NCBI RefSeq assembly: GCF_051414035.1
Contig: NZ_JBLKNW010000004.1
Location: 248,001 to 312,000 of the forward strand
Direction of reading: 5' to 3'
Source: Halosimplex amylolyticum
GTDB taxonomy: Archaea; Halobacteriota; Halobacteria; Halobacteriales; Haloarculaceae
Length of the DNA stretch: 64,000 bases
A program made the position numbers and the translations under genes. Shown here in pieces: positions 62,718 to 64,000 of the stretch; within the stretch, counting starts at the first letter, position 1; every line of letters starts with the position of its first letter. The notes under the pieces are model-generated. The model worked only from the letters and a program-made list of their open reading frames with translations. It ran no database searches and was not told the origin of the DNA.

Positions 62718-63258
62718 CCGGCGGCGTGGTGCAGCGGTGGAACGGCGACTTTCCTGCCGTGTCCAGTGAAAGGGGGTGCTACTCGTCGCCGTTCACCGGG
62801 TCGACGTTGCTGTCGACAGAGCGACTCGAACCGGCCGAGCGGGGAACGGCGGTGCTGTCGCACCGCCCGTGGCGCCCGTCGACCCGTTCGAACGGGCGAG
62901 TCTGCCGACGGAACTGGTGGCCCTGCTCCGGCAGTTCTAGCGGAATCACGGCGGTCAGTTCTGTGGATCGATCGACGTCGGGAAGACAACCCTGATGAAC
63001 GCCGTTCCGAGTGAAGTCCCTCTACGACGGTGAGATCACAACACCGGACAACTACTAGCGGCCCGGCGACGATGGCAGGAGAGACAGTATAGAAACACTC
63101 CAAGAGGATGCTGATGAGATACCTGGAGACCAGGCCTCTGCGCTCTCGATCGCGGATATTAACGGAAACTGAGACACGATCTAATCTGGGTTCTGCCGTT
63201 CCCACAGTTATGCGAGGGAACCGGGACCATCAGGTAGGAGGTGTACGGTCTGTGTGCC
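62718..63258. other. Intergenic region, no gene seen
   Basis: No complete gene was recognised. A short frame near 62940-63033 includes VGKTTLMNAV but stops on both sides and has no family match I can support. Confidence 0.55.
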
Positions 63259-63558
63259 TCACCGGTCGTCACCGTGTTCGCGCAGCGGGCGAGCCTCGTC
63301 GAAATACGTCCCTCTCCGTACCGTCTCTTCAGGTCGGTTAAACTCGATCACCCCGCCAGCCTGTAACTCAGGGAGATGGACGTGATGGAGTTCGTAGACG
63401 AGTGTGACGTACTCCTCGCAGGAGAGGGCTTCGTCGTCCCGAATAATCGGTGTCGGATCTATCGTCTCCTCTGCCGCTAGGGCAGCTACCACTCGTTGTT
63501 GTTGCTTTCGCAGCACAGTCCGAAAGTCATCACGACACGAAGCGGCCTGCTCACTCAT
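63259..63558 (-). CDS. DUF7344-like haloarchaeal protein
   Basis: A 99-residue protein with the winged-helix-like pattern of DUF7344: TVLRKQQQRVVAALAAEE, then CEEYVTLVYELHHVHLPELQAGGVIEFNRPEETVRRG. DUF7344 proteins are common in haloarchaea and probably bind DNA. The ATG at 63558 was chosen because the upstream frame is not haloarchaeal in character. Confidence 0.8.
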   Translation of the reverse strand: MSEQAASCRDDFRTVLRKQQQRVVAALAAEETIDPTPIIRDDEALSCEEYVTLVYELHHVHLPELQAGGVIEFNRPEETVRRGTYFDEARPLREHGDDR

Positions 63559-63712
63559 CTTCAGTCGTGCCTCTGACAGTGAAATGCTCGCACCCACACT
63601 CCGAGCGCGTGTCCGTATACGGAATGACCGCAGTGTCGGGCGTCCATTTCCGGCCCATTCGAGGCGTTCCACGGCAAGTACACGCAATGTGATACGGAAG
63701 CATCGGTACCGA

Positions 63713-64000
63713 TTATGCGTCCTCGATAGGGTCCGCCTCGATAACTCCGTCACCAGTGACTGTGACCTCCAACCCTTCATAAGAGAACGAAATGCTGTCA
63801 CAGTTCCCGAAACCGGTAGACGACTCCGACGATACTCTGTCAAGCGCGTCTGTATCAATAGCGGACTGGAGGGGCGTTACGGCCCGCGGGTCTTTGCCGA
63901 GAACGGTCGTAACAACCGCAACGACTGCGAAACTTGTCGAGTCACGAGTACTGTCGTACGTTGCTCGAATAGATTCGCCCTCCGCATCCAATTCAATGGT
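63713..64000 (-). CDS. HalOD1 output domain protein (5' end outside window)
   Basis: About 95 residues are visible and the start lies beyond base 64000. The HalOD1 pattern is clear: SIRATYDSTRDSTSFAVVAVVTTVLGKDP, then LQSAIDTDALDRV, then ISFSYEGLEVTVTGDGVIEADPI. It precedes a DUF7344-like gene on the same strand, and the two may be co-transcribed. Confidence 0.85.
   Translation of the reverse strand, partial: TIELDAEGESIRATYDSTRDSTSFAVVAVVTTVLGKDPRAVTPLQSAIDTDALDRVSSESSTGFGNCDSISFSYEGLEVTVTGDGVIEADPIEDA

Noticed and set aside
62940..63033. Short frame with VGKTTLMNAV resembling a P-loop
   Set aside because: The frame is bounded by stops after about 30 codons and lacks the Gly-rich loop and any further ATPase motif.

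Overview
The window is a stretch of chromosome from a halophilic archaeon of class Halobacteria. The evidence is the high GC, strongly acidic proteins, lineage-specific families (HalOD1, DUF7344-like, DUF7260-like, DUF7269/DUF7519 beside DUF58), Tat-type secretion signals, and AT-rich boxes about 27 nt upstream of start codons, the spacing expected of leaderless haloarchaeal transcripts. The genus cannot be fixed from the sequence. No rRNA, tRNA, CRISPR array or intact insertion sequence was found.

Layout. 0-5 kb: minus-strand run of envelope proteins (DUF4129, DUF7269, DUF58, DUF7519, two further membrane proteins) without the MoxR ATPase usually found with them. 4.9-11.3 kb: a CopB-type copper ATPase, divergent from a three-gene operon whose first gene fuses a surface domain to a Met-rich membrane domain. 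11.3-17.6 kb: an NAD-synthetase-like protein with an altered P-loop, a HalOD1 protein, a DHH phosphoesterase, and a sensory group (TrmB regulator, soluble transducer, REC-PAS-histidine kinase). 17.8-24.4 kb: redox and housekeeping genes (FAD monooxygenase, FMN hydroxyacid oxidase, molybdopterin oxidoreductase, SGNH hydrolase, aminotransferase). 24.5-37.1 kb: glycan and envelope genes (flippase-like protein, methyltransferase, two glycosyltransferases, rmlB, rmlD, rmlA, rmlC, PspA). The dTDP-rhamnose set is interrupted by a toxin-antitoxin pair whose toxin is frameshifted. 37.2-41 kb: pirin, a tartrate-dehydrogenase-type enzyme and a DUF7260-like protein.

41-60.3 kb is the most striking part: an apparent catabolic locus for uronic-acid glycans. 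It holds an IclR regulator, a KdgD-like aldolase/dehydratase, a complete Opp/Dpp-type ABC transporter (Tat lipoprotein binding protein, the two permeases fused into one polypeptide, two ATPases), a GH4 enzyme carrying the CHEV motif known from alpha-galacturonidases, an alpha/alpha-barrel lyase-like protein, a ThDP enzyme, an enolase-superfamily acid-sugar dehydratase, a CBM9-like protein and an Ldh-family dehydrogenase. Together they suggest uptake of galacturonides, cytoplasmic cleavage, and dehydration and oxidation of the acid sugar.

60.3-64 kb is gene-poor and lower in GC, with a CPBP protease, a DUF7344-like protein and a HalOD1 protein cut by the window end. A separate observation is a 54-bp repeat present as about four tandem copies inside both the copper ATPase gene and the FAD monooxygenase gene, on opposite strands but in the same reading frame.
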